This document shows, one piece after another, positions 54,022 to 63,922 of a stretch of 64,000 nucleotides of DNA. The DNA comes from Candidatus Marimicrobium litorale (GTDB lineage Bacteria; Pseudomonadota; Gammaproteobacteria; Pseudomonadales; Halieaceae): NCBI RefSeq assembly GCF_026262645.1, contig NZ_SHNO01000001.1, forward strand, positions 2,666,001 through 2,730,000, read 5' to 3'. Both the position numbers and the translations under genes were made by a program. Position 1 is the stretch's first letter. Every line of letters begins with the position of its first letter. Below the pieces are notes generated by a model. That model was not told the origin of the DNA and ran no database searches. It worked only from the letters and a program-made list of their open reading frames with translations.

Positions 54022-56263
54022 ACTTCTCCATACCATGCTCCGCGAGAAAGCGATCCAGCCGCCCGCTGATATGCTTGGCACTTTCCATTTCCTTGACCTC
54101 GGCCAGCAGGCGCTCCGCTTCCTTGACCGTCACGTTACGCAGGGCGTTTTTTACCCTCGGGAGGCTAGTAGCGTTCATCGACAAGACGTCATAACCCATG
54201 CCTAATAACAGCACCGCGGCACCCGGGTCACCCGCTAACTCGCCACATATCCCGATGGGCACACCCTCCGCCCGGCTGGCGTCTGACACAAATTCCAGGG
54301 CATGTATCACCGCGGGATGCAGGCTGTGGTAAAGCCCGGCGACCTGCGGGTTATTACGATCCACCGCGAGCAGGTACTGGGTGAGGTCGTTACTGCCGAC
54401 CGAGAGGAAGTCCACACGCCTAGCCATAAGCCGAGCTTGCGAAACGGCTGCCGGCACCTCAATCATGACCCCGACCGGCGGCAGCCGACCGGTCAGCCCC
54501 TCCTGCTGCAGCTCCTCGTGGCTGCGATGGATAAGCGCAAGCGCCTCGTCCACTTCAGCAGTATTACTGACCATGGGGAGCATGATCCGCAGATTCCACA
54601 GGCCCTCGTTAGCCTTGAGCATGGCACGCACCTGCGCCAGAAAGATTTCAGGGTGGTCCAGTGTCACCCGGATACCGCGCCAGCCGAGAAAAGGGTTGTC
54701 CTCCTCGATGGGGAAATAGGGTAAGGATTTGTCGCCGCCAATATCAAGCGTGCGCATGGTAACCGGCTTGGGTGCGAAGGCCTCCAACTGCTCCCGATAA
54801 ATCTGGCGTTGCTCCTCTTCGCTGGGAAAGCGATCGCGCAGCAGGAAGGGCACCTCGGTGCGATAAAGGCCAACCCCCTCCGCGCCTTGCTCCAGCGAGC
54901 GGGTTACATCGGCCATTAGCCCCGTGTTGACCCACAGCGGCATCCGGTGGCCGTCGACAGTCACGCACGGTTGATCTCTGAGAGACTCGAGGTCTTTGCT
55001 CAGAGCCGCGTCCTGGTCCAGCACCTCCTGGAAGCGTTGCTTTATTTCGGGCAGTGGGTTGAGGTGCACTGTGCCGTTATAGCCGTCGATGATCAGCTCA
55101 CGGTCCTGCAGCCGGGCATAGGGCAAATCGACGGCGCCCATCACCGTGGGAACGCCCATCGCCCGAGCGAGTATCGCCACGTGGGAGTTGCCCGAACCAC
55201 TGACTGAGATCAAACCGGCAAGTTTCTCCCGGGGGATCTCTCCCAGGGAGGTCGCGGTCAATTCTTCCCCTACGAGGATAGCCCGGTCCGGGTATGCGCG
55301 CGGTTCCTGGTTTGCAGCCTGCAAGTAAGTAAGTACTCGCGTACCTAGATCCCTAACATCTACAGCGCGTTCTTTCAGATAACTGTGCTCCATGCGCTCA
55401 AAATGGCGAATGTGCTCGATCATCACCTGACTCAGGGCACCCTGGGCCCACTGCCCTCCCTTGATCAGCCCCACCACTTCTGCCCCTATAGTGGAATCGT
55501 CAAGAATGCTCAGGTAAACATCAAAAAGTGCGTGATCCTCCGGGCTCAATTCCGCTCCCAGGTTATCCGCTACCACCTGAATATCCTTACGCACTGCCTC
55601 GAGGGCCTCGCGGAATGCCCGCACCTGCTTGCGCCTGTCCTTCACTTCTCGCGGCGGCACGGCGTAGAGATCAGCCCCCGGGGACACCACCACCGCGGTA
55701 CCGATGGCGACTCCCTGAGCGCCTGGCACGCCGGTAATCTTGGCCGGCACGGCCCCGGTAAGAACACGGGATTCCAATACCCCGGTGACCTGCGCGTGTG
55801 CGATAACGCCGGCCAGCTGCGCCGAAAGAGTGACAAGAAAGGCCTCATCACTCTCGTCAAATCGGCGACGTTCAGCTTGCTGCACTACCAGCACGCCCAC
55901 GACACCACGCTGGTGAATGATGGGCACTCCGAGAAAGGCGTGGAACTGTTCTTCGCCAATCCCGGGAAGAAAACGGAAGCTGGGATGCTTTTCGGCTTCT
56001 TCCAGATTGACCGGTTCGCCGCGCGCCGCGACCAGGCCAACCAGGCCCTCACCCACGGGCAGGCTCGCCTCATCCACCAGTGCCTGATTGAGTCCCTGGG
56101 TAGCACGAAAGATCAATCGGTCGTTGTTGCCGTCCTGCAGATAAACGCTGCACACCTGCGTTTGCATAGCGTCTTGCACCCGCCGCACGATAATATCGAG
56201 AGCCTCTTCAAGGCCCCTGGCAGCATTTACCTCCTGCACAATATGACGCAATGTTTCAAGCAT
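53999..56263 (-). CDS. ptsP: PTS enzyme I-Ntr (phosphoenolpyruvate-protein phosphotransferase)
   Basis: 754 residues from ATG 56263, five bases after rppH; a TTG at 56272 would add three. N-terminal GAF domain (residues about 1-165), a PEP-utilising swivelling domain with the phosphorylated His in SGSGNSHVAILARAMGVPTV (about residue 361), and the C-terminal TIM-barrel with TMRTLDIGGDKSLPYFP and GICGELAGDPGAA. It starts the nitrogen PTS phosphorelay to NPr and EIIA-Ntr, sensing glutamine through GAF. Confidence 0.95.
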   Translation of the reverse strand: MLETLRHIVQEVNAARGLEEALDIIVRRVQDAMQTQVCSVYLQDGNNDRLIFRATQGLNQALVDEASLPVGEGLVGLVAARGEPVNLEEAEKHPSFRFLPGIGEEQFHAFLGVPIIHQRGVVGVLVVQQAERRRFDESDEAFLVTLSAQLAGVIAHAQVTGVLESRVLTGAVPAKITGVPGAQGVAIGTAVVVSPGADLYAVPPREVKDRRKQVRAFREALEAVRKDIQVVADNLGAELSPEDHALFDVYLSILDDSTIGAEVVGLIKGGQWAQGALSQVMIEHIRHFERMEHSYLKERAVDVRDLGTRVLTYLQAANQEPRAYPDRAILVGEELTATSLGEIPREKLAGLISVSGSGNSHVAILARAMGVPTVMGAVDLPYARLQDRELIIDGYNGTVHLNPLPEIKQRFQEVLDQDAALSKDLESLRDQPCVTVDGHRMPLWVNTGLMADVTRSLEQGAEGVGLYRTEVPFLLRDRFPSEEEQRQIYREQLEAFAPKPVTMRTLDIGGDKSLPYFPIEEDNPFLGWRGIRVTLDHPEIFLAQVRAMLKANEGLWNLRIMLPMVSNTAEVDEALALIHRSHEELQQEGLTGRLPPVGVMIEVPAAVSQARLMARRVDFLSVGSNDLTQYLLAVDRNNPQVAGLYHSLHPAVIHALEFVSDASRAEGVPIGICGELAGDPGAAVLLLGMGYDVLSMNATSLPRVKNALRNVTVKEAERLLAEVKEMESAKHISGRLDRFLAEHGMEKFIHNPVA

Positions 56264-56268
56264 AGGCG

Positions 56269-56769
56269 TCAATCACCCTGAAACCGGTTGGTGTGTCGTG
56301 CCAGTGGAGCAGCCAGGTCTTTCATCGCCCTGCGGTAAACCTCGCGCTTAAAAGGAATAATCTGATCAAGGGGATACCAATAGCTCACCCAGCGCCAGTG
56401 ATCGAACTCGGGCTTTTCGTTTTGGTCCAGTTGCACAGCGGCATCCTCCTCCAGCATACGCAGCAGGAACCACTTTTGCTTCTGCCCGATGCACACCGGC
56501 TTCTGGCCATCGCGGACAAAGCGTTTAGGCAACCGGTAGCGCAGCCAACCACGAGTAGAACCGAGAATCTCTACTGCGTCACGCGCCAGACCCACTTCTT
56601 CGTGCAACTCGCGAAAAAGTGCCTGCTTCGGCGATTCGCCCGCGCTAATGCCACCCTGGGGAAACTGCCAGGCATTGTGGCCTCCAACGCGACGGGCCCA
56701 CAACAACTGGCCCCGGTCATTGGCCAGCATAATGCCCACGTTCGGTCGGAAGCCGTCTAAATCAATCAC
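56269..56769 (-). CDS. rppH: RNA pyrophosphohydrolase
   Basis: 166 residues from GTG 56769, giving the family start [15 protein letters not shown]; an ATG at 56811 adds 14 unconserved residues. The Nudix box is [20 protein letters not shown] followed by VGL, and [10 protein letters not shown] and [10 protein letters not shown] match RppH. It removes pyrophosphate from 5' ends of mRNA, starting decay. Upstream of ptsP as in many gammaproteobacteria. Confidence 0.94.
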   Translation of the reverse strand: MIDLDGFRPNVGIMLANDRGQLLWARRVGGHNAWQFPQGGISAGESPKQALFRELHEEVGLARDAVEILGSTRGWLRYRLPKRFVRDGQKPVCIGQKQKWFLLRMLEEDAAVQLDQNEKPEFDHWRWVSYWYPLDQIIPFKREVYRRAMKDLAAPLARHTNRFQGD

Positions 56770-56887
56770 GTGAAAGGGCCACCTGTTCCTTGAACTACCG
56801 CATTGTTCCACACTTTCGTGGCCCTGAGAAATTTACTCTGCAAGCCCCTGCCGCTATGCTGGCTGACCGAGTACGGAGCGCAGTCAC

Positions 56888-57541
56888 GTGGCACTGGCAA
56901 TATTTGACCTCGACAACACCCTGATCGGCGGCGACAGCGACCATCTTTGGGCACAATACGTCTGCGATAACGGTCTTGTCCACAACACGGATTTTGCTCA
57001 GCGCGGCGATCGATTCTACGCCGATTACGAGGCGGGCAGCCTCGATATCGATGCCTACCTGCGCTTCGCGCTGAGCCCCCTGATTGACCAGCCGCCCGAT
57101 GTACTCACCGCCTGGCACGCGGGCTTTATGCAGAACGTGATCCAGCCCATTATGCTGCCGGCCGCGACGAAGCTGGTGGCCCATCATCGAGATCGGGGTC
57201 ACGAACTACTGATCATTACCGCGACCAACCGGTTTATCACCGCTCCCATCGCGACAGCATTGGGCATAGAGCATCTTATCGCCTGCGAGGGAGAGATAGT
57301 GGGTGGCCGGTACACAGGAGAGCCCGCTGGAATCCCCTCCTTTCAGGCGGGCAAAGTCACACGCCTGCACCAGTGGCTTGAGGGCCGCGACACCAACCTC
57401 GCAGGCGCCTACTTCTACAGCGATTCTCACAACGATCTCGCTCTGCTGGAGCTGGTTGATCATCCTGTGGCCGTAGACCCGGACGCCACTCTGCGGGCGC
57501 AGGCAGAAGCGCGCGGCTGGCCGGTGATCTCACTGCGCTGA
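56888..57541 (+). CDS. HAD-IB family phosphatase (SerB-like)
   Basis: 217 residues, GTG start. HAD motif I FDLDNTLIGGDSDHLW with both aspartates, motif II IITATN, motif III Lys in FQAGKV, and motif IV YSDSHNDLALLELV. Family HAD-IB phosphatases near phosphoserine phosphatase in sequence; a gene of this type is commonly divergent from rppH. Substrate may be phosphoserine, histidinol phosphate or a lipid phosphate; not decidable here. Confidence 0.9.
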   Translation: MALAIFDLDNTLIGGDSDHLWAQYVCDNGLVHNTDFAQRGDRFYADYEAGSLDIDAYLRFALSPLIDQPPDVLTAWHAGFMQNVIQPIMLPAATKLVAHHRDRGHELLIITATNRFITAPIATALGIEHLIACEGEIVGGRYTGEPAGIPSFQAGKVTRLHQWLEGRDTNLAGAYFYSDSHNDLALLELVDHPVAVDPDATLRAQAEARGWPVISLR

Positions 57542-57649
57542 CATCGGGTGCGGCCAGTCAGCACAGCATTATCGCAACGCCAAAACACCCGCTTGATGGC
57601 GGCGGTCCCGCCGCATACCATGCCGTTTTGACAGTATCGAGGGGTTCGA

Positions 57650-58837
57650 TCAGGCCTCTATCTTAAGCGCGAAAAGGGATTTTAGATATTCCGTCTCCGC
57701 TATCGCAGGATGCACGGGGTGGTCCGGCCCCTGGCCACCTTGCTCCACAATGCGAACGCCGCAGGCGGCTCGCACCGCGGCTTGTTGCAGCGCGAGAATC
57801 AGGTCAGAGCGCTGCAAATGCATAGAGCAAGAAGCCGAAACCAGCAGGCCGCCCGGCTTTAACAGACGCAGAGCCAGCTCATTAATGCGGCGATAGGCGT
57901 TGATGCCTTTTTTTAAATCCTTCTTGCGCTGAATAAACGCGGGGGGATCGAGAACAATCACATCAAAGCGCGCGCCCTCCTCGTGTAACGCGGCCATTTG
58001 CTCCGGCGCCGAGCCTTTGCGGGTCGTTACTCGCTCACCGACATCATTCAGGTGTGCGTTCTTCATAACGCCTTCCAGTGCGGTGGCGGAACTGTCGAGG
58101 CAACACACCGACACGGCACCGGCGTTAGCGGCCTGCACCCCCCACCCGCCGATGTAGCTGTAGACGTCCAGCACCGCTTTGCCCGATACCCAGTGCGCGA
58201 GTCGCGCACGTGACATGCGATGATCGTAAAACCAACCGGTTTTCTGTCCGGCATGGACCGGTGCCAGGAACTTCGTGCCGTTTTCCTGAAGCGACACCTC
58301 CTCGGGCACCTCGCCGTAAATCACCTCACTGCCCGTTGACAAGCCCTGCTCGCGCCGGGCGCGGCTATCGGTCCGCAGCAGAATACCCGCTGGCTGCAGC
58401 ACCGAGAGCAGGGCCTCCTGCAACAGCTCGCTGTAACGCTCAAGACCCGCGTTATGCAACTGGGCAACAAGGTAATCGCCAAAGCGGTCCACAACGAGAC
58501 CGGGCATACCGTCGCTGTCACCGTAGACCAGGCGATAGTATGGTTGGTCGAAAGCGGCCTCCCGGACGGCCAGCGCTGTCGCCAACCGCTGCTCGAACCA
58601 TTCGGCATTCATGGCTTGTTCGACATGCGGTGAGTAAAGCCGGGCACAGATCAGCGATTGGGGCTCCATATACGCGCTTCCCTGAAGGCGCCCGTCCGAG
58701 CCACGCACGACCACGAGATCACCCGCCTCGAAATCACCGAGATTTGAGCGCTTGCTGTCAACTTCGTTGGAATAGACCCACAGATGACCCCCGCGCAAAC
58801 GACGCTCGGCACCCTTGCGCAGGAATAAATCAATCAT
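57650..58837 (-). CDS. rlmI: class I SAM-dependent rRNA methyltransferase, RlmI-like
   Basis: 395 residues. N-terminal PUA domain (GHLWVYSNEVDSKRSNLGDF), an EEHYH-like middle domain, then a Rossmann methyltransferase with VLDVYSYIGGWGVQAANAGA and the catalytic-loop DVIVLDPPAFIQRKKDLKKG. The RlmI family methylates a cytosine C5 (m5C1962 in E. coli 23S). Single gene, starting 27 bases beyond the end of gcvH. Confidence 0.92.
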   Translation of the reverse strand: MIDLFLRKGAERRLRGGHLWVYSNEVDSKRSNLGDFEAGDLVVVRGSDGRLQGSAYMEPQSLICARLYSPHVEQAMNAEWFEQRLATALAVREAAFDQPYYRLVYGDSDGMPGLVVDRFGDYLVAQLHNAGLERYSELLQEALLSVLQPAGILLRTDSRARREQGLSTGSEVIYGEVPEEVSLQENGTKFLAPVHAGQKTGWFYDHRMSRARLAHWVSGKAVLDVYSYIGGWGVQAANAGAVSVCCLDSSATALEGVMKNAHLNDVGERVTTRKGSAPEQMAALHEEGARFDVIVLDPPAFIQRKKDLKKGINAYRRINELALRLLKPGGLLVSASCSMHLQRSDLILALQQAAVRAACGVRIVEQGGQGPDHPVHPAIAETEYLKSLFALKIEA

Positions 58838-58864
58838 GGAGTAAGTAATGTGAGGAGGGCGGCC

Positions 58865-59254
58865 CTATTCCTCGGCACATTGCAGCTGGTAGTCCTCAGC
58901 GGACAGGAGAGCGTCGATTTCCGCAGCATCGGCCGGCCGCAGCTTGTAAAACCATCCGTCGTTATAGGGATCGCCGTTGACGGTTTCGGGGTCATTCTCG
59001 AGACTCGGATTAATGGCGATCACCTCGCCCGCCAGCGGCGCGTAGATATCGGAAGCGGCCTTTACCGACTCCACCACCCCGGCCTCGTCGCCGGCAGCCA
59101 GAGCCACACCGACTTCAGGCAACTCAACGAAAACAACATCGCCCAGTGCGCTCTGGGCGTGGTCAGTAATGCCTATCGTGACGGAGCCGTCCTCTTCCAA
59201 ACGGGCCCATTCGTGAGTGCTGGCATATTTGAGTTCACTGGGCGTCTGGCTCAT
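58865..59254 (-). CDS. gcvH: glycine cleavage system H protein
   Basis: 129 residues. [20 protein letters not shown], then the lipoylation site [15 protein letters not shown] with Lys65, and [12 protein letters not shown]. It carries the aminomethyl group between P and T proteins. Neither gcvT nor gcvP is here: ubiI is directly upstream and rlmI downstream, so the usual gcvTHP cluster has been split. Confidence 0.96.
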   Translation of the reverse strand: MSQTPSELKYASTHEWARLEEDGSVTIGITDHAQSALGDVVFVELPEVGVALAAGDEAGVVESVKAASDIYAPLAGEVIAINPSLENDPETVNGDPYNDGWFYKLRPADAAEIDALLSAEDYQLQCAEE

Positions 59255-59333
59255 AAGGGTTCCTCTGCAAACAACGACTGGCCTGTGCGACCAAAGCGGC
59301 CTATTCTAACCGGCCTCCATCGAAAAACAATGT

Positions 59334-60551
59334 TCACGCCACACCCATGGCACGACGCATCAGCTCACGCTTGACGGGGCGGAGCTGGTCAACTGCGTGT
59401 AGCCCGGCGTTGCGCAACCATCGCAGTGGCAGTGCCTCCTGCTCGAACAGGCGCTTAAAGCCCTCCATAGTCGACATCATCAACAGGTTTTCGCCCTTGC
59501 GTTGGCGCTGGTAGCGCTGCAGCAGGTCAAGCTGCCCCGGGCTGATTCCACGGCGGTAGCCCATCAGCACCTCCCTTGCCAATACCGCCACATCCTGCAA
59601 ACCAAGGTTGATCCCTTGACCGGCCAACGGATGAAGGGTGTGTGCGGCATCGGCCACCAGCGCGACACCCGGCTGCACATAGTCCCGCGCATGTCTCTGC
59701 CGCAGGGGGAAAGCAAAGCGCCGTGTACAGCCTGTTACCTTACCCAGTCGCATTTCAGAGGCCTGCTGCAGCGTCCGGCAAAACGCCTTGTCATCCAAAG
59801 CCATGATAGTATCCACGTGTTCGTCCTGCAGTGACCACACAATGGAACAGAAATGCTGCTCGGCAGTACTCGGCAGCGGCAGCAATGCCAGCGGCCCGGA
59901 AGGCAGGAAGCGCTGCCACGCAGTTTCCTCGTGAGATTTCTCTAACTGCACGGTACATACAATACCGTGGTGGCCGTAGTCCCACTCCCGTAAGCGAAAA
60001 TTCATCATTTCCCGCACCCGGGACTGGGCACCATCAGCGGCGACGATCAACCCCGCCTGCAGTGACATGCCATCCTCCATAGACAGCACCATGCGCCCTG
60101 AGGCCTGCCGGTTACAGGCCTGCAGTCGGGCAGGACTCAGTACCGAAACGTCGCCCGCGGTTTCAATCTGCGCAACGAGAGCATCGACTATAGCGCGATT
60201 TTCCACGATGTAACCGAGTTGCTCAGCATCGACGTCTGCGCAATCAAATTCTACCTGACCTGTTCCTTCGGCATCCCAAACGGTCATGTGTCGGTAGCGG
60301 CAACTGCGATAGTCGACGATGACATCCCAAGCGCCCAAGTTGTCAAGCAACGCCTGCGAGCGGGGTGTCAGTGCGCTGACGCGGGGATCAAAGCTGTCCA
60401 GGGCCAGCCCTGTCGGGAGGGGTGTTCGAGTCAGCGGCTGCGCCTCAACCAGTGCGATAGACAAACCCTCACCGCTCAGAGCCACCGCCAACGCACTGCC
60501 GGCGATACCCGCGCCCACAATCACTACATCGTAATACCCGGGTTCAACCAT
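59334..60551 (-). CDS. ubiI: ubiquinone biosynthesis FAD hydroxylase, UbiI-like
   Basis: 405 residues from ATG 60551 with GGAGGA upstream; the frame's earlier start lies within ubiH. FAD motif VVIVGAGIAGSALAVALSG, a DG motif AADGAQSRVR and GD motif LVADAAHTLHPLAGQGINLG. UbiI hydroxylates C5 of the quinone precursor; UbiF/VisC paralogues are alike, so the ring position is inferred from gene order. Overlaps ubiH by 8 bases. Confidence 0.9.
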   Translation of the reverse strand: MVEPGYYDVVIVGAGIAGSALAVALSGEGLSIALVEAQPLTRTPLPTGLALDSFDPRVSALTPRSQALLDNLGAWDVIVDYRSCRYRHMTVWDAEGTGQVEFDCADVDAEQLGYIVENRAIVDALVAQIETAGDVSVLSPARLQACNRQASGRMVLSMEDGMSLQAGLIVAADGAQSRVREMMNFRLREWDYGHHGIVCTVQLEKSHEETAWQRFLPSGPLALLPLPSTAEQHFCSIVWSLQDEHVDTIMALDDKAFCRTLQQASEMRLGKVTGCTRRFAFPLRQRHARDYVQPGVALVADAAHTLHPLAGQGINLGLQDVAVLAREVLMGYRRGISPGQLDLLQRYQRQRKGENLLMMSTMEGFKRLFEQEALPLRWLRNAGLHAVDQLRPVKRELMRRAMGVA

Positions 60552-61788
60552 TAAGTCCTCCACCCGGGCCGGCAACTCCCGCTGCGTGGCGCACAAACTC
60601 ACGCTTCAGCCCGGGCAGGATATCGAGCCCCGCCAAGGCCAGGTCACGCCCCAAGCCCAACAACGGATCCTGATGCATAAACAGCCCCGGCAGGCGATCG
60701 CTCAGCTGGATCGTCTTATACTGGTCTGCCGACTGGCGTTGCTGATAGCGCTGCAACATGTCCAGATCGCCGACGGGTAAACCCGCAGCCAAACCCTCGC
60801 AAAGCACGCGACCCAACTCCGCCACGTCACGCAGGGCCAGGTTAAAGCCCTGCCCCGCAACCGGGTGCAGCGCATGAGCCGCATTCCCCATAACCACGAC
60901 ACCCTGGCGCACCTGTTCATTCGCCTGCAACAGCGACAAACCATAGCTATAGCGCTCACCCGCCTGCTGCAGACGGCCCAGGCGATAACCGAAGCGCGCC
61001 TGCAGTGCCTGCAGGAATTCATCCTGCGGACACGCAAGCAACTGCTGTGCCTCTGCCGGAGGCAGAGTCCACACCAGCGCGCAACGGTTGGCATCGTCCG
61101 ACGGCAACAGAGGCAAAAGAGCGAGAGGTCCGTCCGGGGTGAAGCGTTCGTACGCGCAGCCGCGATGTGGTTCTGCGAATGACACATTGGCAACCAGTGC
61201 ATGCTGGCCATAGGACTTCTCACTCACCGCGACACCCAACTGCTGCCGCAAACCGGAATCTGATCCATCGGCCACCAGCAGCAGGCCCGCGTCCAGCTGG
61301 GATAGAGGTCCGTCGAGGCCCAGCCTGACGCCCGCCTCTGACGCCTCGACCGCAATGACCTTGGCGGGACTGCAGACCTGCACGCGATCCCTGCGATAGA
61401 GTGCCTGCAGCAGTGATCGCCCCAACCAGGCATTCTCGACCACGTAGCCCAAAGCGGGCCAATCGTATTCCTGCGCCTGCATCACCGCACTACCGAAGCG
61501 ACCCCGGCTGGACACATGAATACTCTCGATCGGACAAAGCCACGACTGCAGTGCATCCCAAACCTGCATGCGCTCATAGATTAGGCGAGAACTGTAGCTG
61601 AGAGCGGTGGAGCGCGCGTCGAAGGAGGGATGGTACTCTGTTGCATCAGACGTCTCAGGGTCGGGTAGGCGAAAACCCTCAACCAGTACGATAGAGATAT
61701 CCGATGGCAACAAGGCATCGAGTTGCAGTGCAAGACTGACACCAACCATACCCCCGCCAGCAATCACAATATCAACGTTCGCAAACAT
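60544..61788 (-). CDS. ubiH: 2-octaprenyl-6-methoxyphenol hydroxylase UbiH
   Basis: 414 residues. FAD motif DIVIAGGGMVGVSLALQLD, VADGSDSGLRQQ and VVMGNAAHALHPVAGQGFNL. The ordering pepP-ubiH-ubiI is conserved in gammaproteobacteria, which supports UbiH (C1 hydroxylation of the ubiquinone precursor). It starts three bases after pepP. Confidence 0.92.
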   Translation of the reverse strand: MFANVDIVIAGGGMVGVSLALQLDALLPSDISIVLVEGFRLPDPETSDATEYHPSFDARSTALSYSSRLIYERMQVWDALQSWLCPIESIHVSSRGRFGSAVMQAQEYDWPALGYVVENAWLGRSLLQALYRRDRVQVCSPAKVIAVEASEAGVRLGLDGPLSQLDAGLLLVADGSDSGLRQQLGVAVSEKSYGQHALVANVSFAEPHRGCAYERFTPDGPLALLPLLPSDDANRCALVWTLPPAEAQQLLACPQDEFLQALQARFGYRLGRLQQAGERYSYGLSLLQANEQVRQGVVVMGNAAHALHPVAGQGFNLALRDVAELGRVLCEGLAAGLPVGDLDMLQRYQQRQSADQYKTIQLSDRLPGLFMHQDPLLGLGRDLALAGLDILPGLKREFVRHAAGVAGPGGGLNG

Positions 61789-61791
61789 AAC

Positions 61792-63105
61792 TCAGGCCGC
61801 CATTAGCGCCTCTATCTCCTTTGTGGTTTTCGGTGCCCACGCCGTCATTACCTCACAACCCTCCTCCGTGACCAGCACATCATCCTCGATTCGAATACCA
61901 ATGCCACGCCACTTTTTTGCCACGCTGAGGTCATCTACAGGAATATAGAGACCGGGCTCCACTGTCATGACCATGCCGGGTTCTAACACGCGCCATTCTT
62001 CGGCGACACGGTAGTCCCCCACATCATGCACATCCAGCCCGAGCCAGTGGCCGACACGGTGCATGTAATAAGGACGGTAAGCCTCTTCCTTGACGAGCGC
62101 TGCAACACTGCCCTTCAGCAAACCCAGCTGCACCAGCCCCTCCGTCAGTATCAAAACGCTGGCGTCGTGCGGCTGGTTCCAGTGGTTACCGGGCTTCACT
62201 TCCTCTATCGCCGCCAACTGGGCCGAGAGCACGAGGTCGTAAAGAGCGCGCTGTGCGGCGCTGAATGTGCCGTTCACAGGAAAAGTCCGGGTGACATCCG
62301 AGGCATAGTTTTCCAGTTCGCAGCCCGCATCGATCAATACCAAGTCGCCGTCACGCAGCTTGTCGCTATTATCGACATAGTGCATTACGCAGGCGTTCTG
62401 CCCTCCTCCGACAATACTTGGATAAGCCGCATAACGTGCTCCGGACATGGAAAATTCGTGTTGCAAGCCCGCCTCTAACTGATACTCGAACATACCCGGT
62501 CGACAACTTTGCATCACGCGGCAATGCGCCCGCGTCGTGATTTCTGCGGCCTTGCGCATCAGGCGCAACTCGGCGGCGCTCTTGAACAAGCGCAACTCAT
62601 GCAACATGTGGTCCAGATCCGTGAACTCCCCCGGCGGTATCGCACCAGTGGACTCCATACCGCGAATCCGGTTCACCCAAGCCATGATCTGCCCGTCAAA
62701 CTCCGCCCGGCGCCCCATTGAGTAGTAAACGCGATTGCGCCCTTCCAGCAACCCGGGGAGTATGTCGTCTATGTCCCCGATCGGAAATGCGTCGTCCGCG
62801 CCATGGTGTTCACACATGCCCTCGGGGCCCACGCGGCCGCCGTGCCAGAGTTCCATTTTTTTGTCACGCTCCCGGCAAAATACGAGAAACTGTCCATGAC
62901 GACGCCCGGGCAACAGCACGAGTACCGACTCCGGCTCATCGATACCCGAAAGATAAAAAAAATCGCTGTCCTGGCGGAAAGGGTAAGCGGTATCCCGACT
63001 GCGCTGTTGCTCTCTGGCGGAAGGGATTATAGCGATGCTATCGGCCTCCATAAGGGCCATAAGATTTTTCCGTCGGCGGGCGAACTCCGTCTTGCTAATG
63101 CTCAT
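61792..63105 (-). CDS. pepP: Xaa-Pro aminopeptidase
   Basis: 437 residues. N-terminal FARRRKNLMALMEADSIAII, and the pita-bread peptidase domain with metal ligands Asp in LVLIDAGCELENYASDVTRTF, His in HRVGHWLGLDVHDVG and Glu in TVEPGLYI, plus the last Glu in RIEDDVLVTEEG. It removes an N-terminal residue before proline. First of three overlapping or near-abutting genes with ubiH and ubiI. Confidence 0.95.
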   Translation of the reverse strand: MSISKTEFARRRKNLMALMEADSIAIIPSAREQQRSRDTAYPFRQDSDFFYLSGIDEPESVLVLLPGRRHGQFLVFCRERDKKMELWHGGRVGPEGMCEHHGADDAFPIGDIDDILPGLLEGRNRVYYSMGRRAEFDGQIMAWVNRIRGMESTGAIPPGEFTDLDHMLHELRLFKSAAELRLMRKAAEITTRAHCRVMQSCRPGMFEYQLEAGLQHEFSMSGARYAAYPSIVGGGQNACVMHYVDNSDKLRDGDLVLIDAGCELENYASDVTRTFPVNGTFSAAQRALYDLVLSAQLAAIEEVKPGNHWNQPHDASVLILTEGLVQLGLLKGSVAALVKEEAYRPYYMHRVGHWLGLDVHDVGDYRVAEEWRVLEPGMVMTVEPGLYIPVDDLSVAKKWRGIGIRIEDDVLVTEEGCEVMTAWAPKTTKEIEALMAA

Positions 63106-63157
63106 GGTATAACTCTTTCAAGCGTCTGCAGCGACTGCGGTAGCGGCTGCGGGATAG

Positions 63158-63760
63158 TTAGTGCAGCGGAGACGTGCCGGGATGACTAGCATGATCTTGC
63201 GGCTCTGCTCCATTTTCCAGGTACACATTGATGACGGCGATACGCAGGTACTCGACGAGTTCGGCGTAATTTTCCTCAGCCTCATCATCGATTTCATCCT
63301 CAGCGGCCTCTGCCTGCGCTAGCGCGGCGATATCCCTCAACGCCTCACTACAGGGTTCAGAGAACGTCTTGCCTGATTGATCTTCACCGGCCGCGGCATA
63401 GGCAAAACCCGTTAAAAATCCTTCACACCAGGCCGCCAGTGCCAACGTTCTTTCGGAAATGTCTGTTTCCTCGGCGGGCAGCAGCGGATAAAAAGTGAAC
63501 TCTTCATCCTGCAGGGCCGCACCCGAGGCACTGTAAAGTTGCATGACCCGTCCGGCGAGCTCCCCGTGCACGACCAGATCCAGCGCCTGCGCCAGTGCGT
63601 CGAGACCGTATTCCGCCATCGGCGGCGCACCGGCGCTGAGCAAACCACACAAGCAACCGTGCAACTGGGAAGGCGAAACCAGCGTGCCCTGCTCCAACAG
63701 ATGATCAGCCAGTTCGTCGAAGTCAAAGACTACGACCCCTTCATTTGTCTCGTCGTACAT
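63158..63760 (-). CDS. UPF0149 (YgfB/YecA) family protein
   Basis: 200 residues from ATG 63760 with GGAGAG about ten bases upstream; a frame extension to 63895 lacks support. Pattern FDELADHLLEQGTLVSPSQL, then HGCLCGLLSAG and AAWCEGFLTGF, the family's conserved elements, then an acidic region and YAELVEYLRIAVINVYLEN. In Pseudomonas the YgfB homologue affects beta-lactamase regulation; biochemical role still open. Lies 52 bases before pepP. Confidence 0.92.
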   Translation of the reverse strand: MYDETNEGVVVFDFDELADHLLEQGTLVSPSQLHGCLCGLLSAGAPPMAEYGLDALAQALDLVVHGELAGRVMQLYSASGAALQDEEFTFYPLLPAEETDISERTLALAAWCEGFLTGFAYAAAGEDQSGKTFSEPCSEALRDIAALAQAEAAEDEIDDEAEENYAELVEYLRIAVINVYLENGAEPQDHASHPGTSPLH

Positions 63761-63922
63761 CAGGACTGTCTCTCCAGACCGGCAGGCGGTTGTGTTACGT
63801 GGTGCCGAGCTTCGCTCAAAAAGTATGCCATGCCATTGATATGTATGGCTTTTGTGTCGTTGACCTCGGCGCGCCGGGCCACTATAGTAGGACATTGATA
63901 ATAACTATCCAAGTATATTCAC

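Noticed and set aside
55385-56281. 298-codon plus-strand frame opposite ptsP
   Set aside because: Fully antisense to a well-supported EI-Ntr gene; no recognisable domain.
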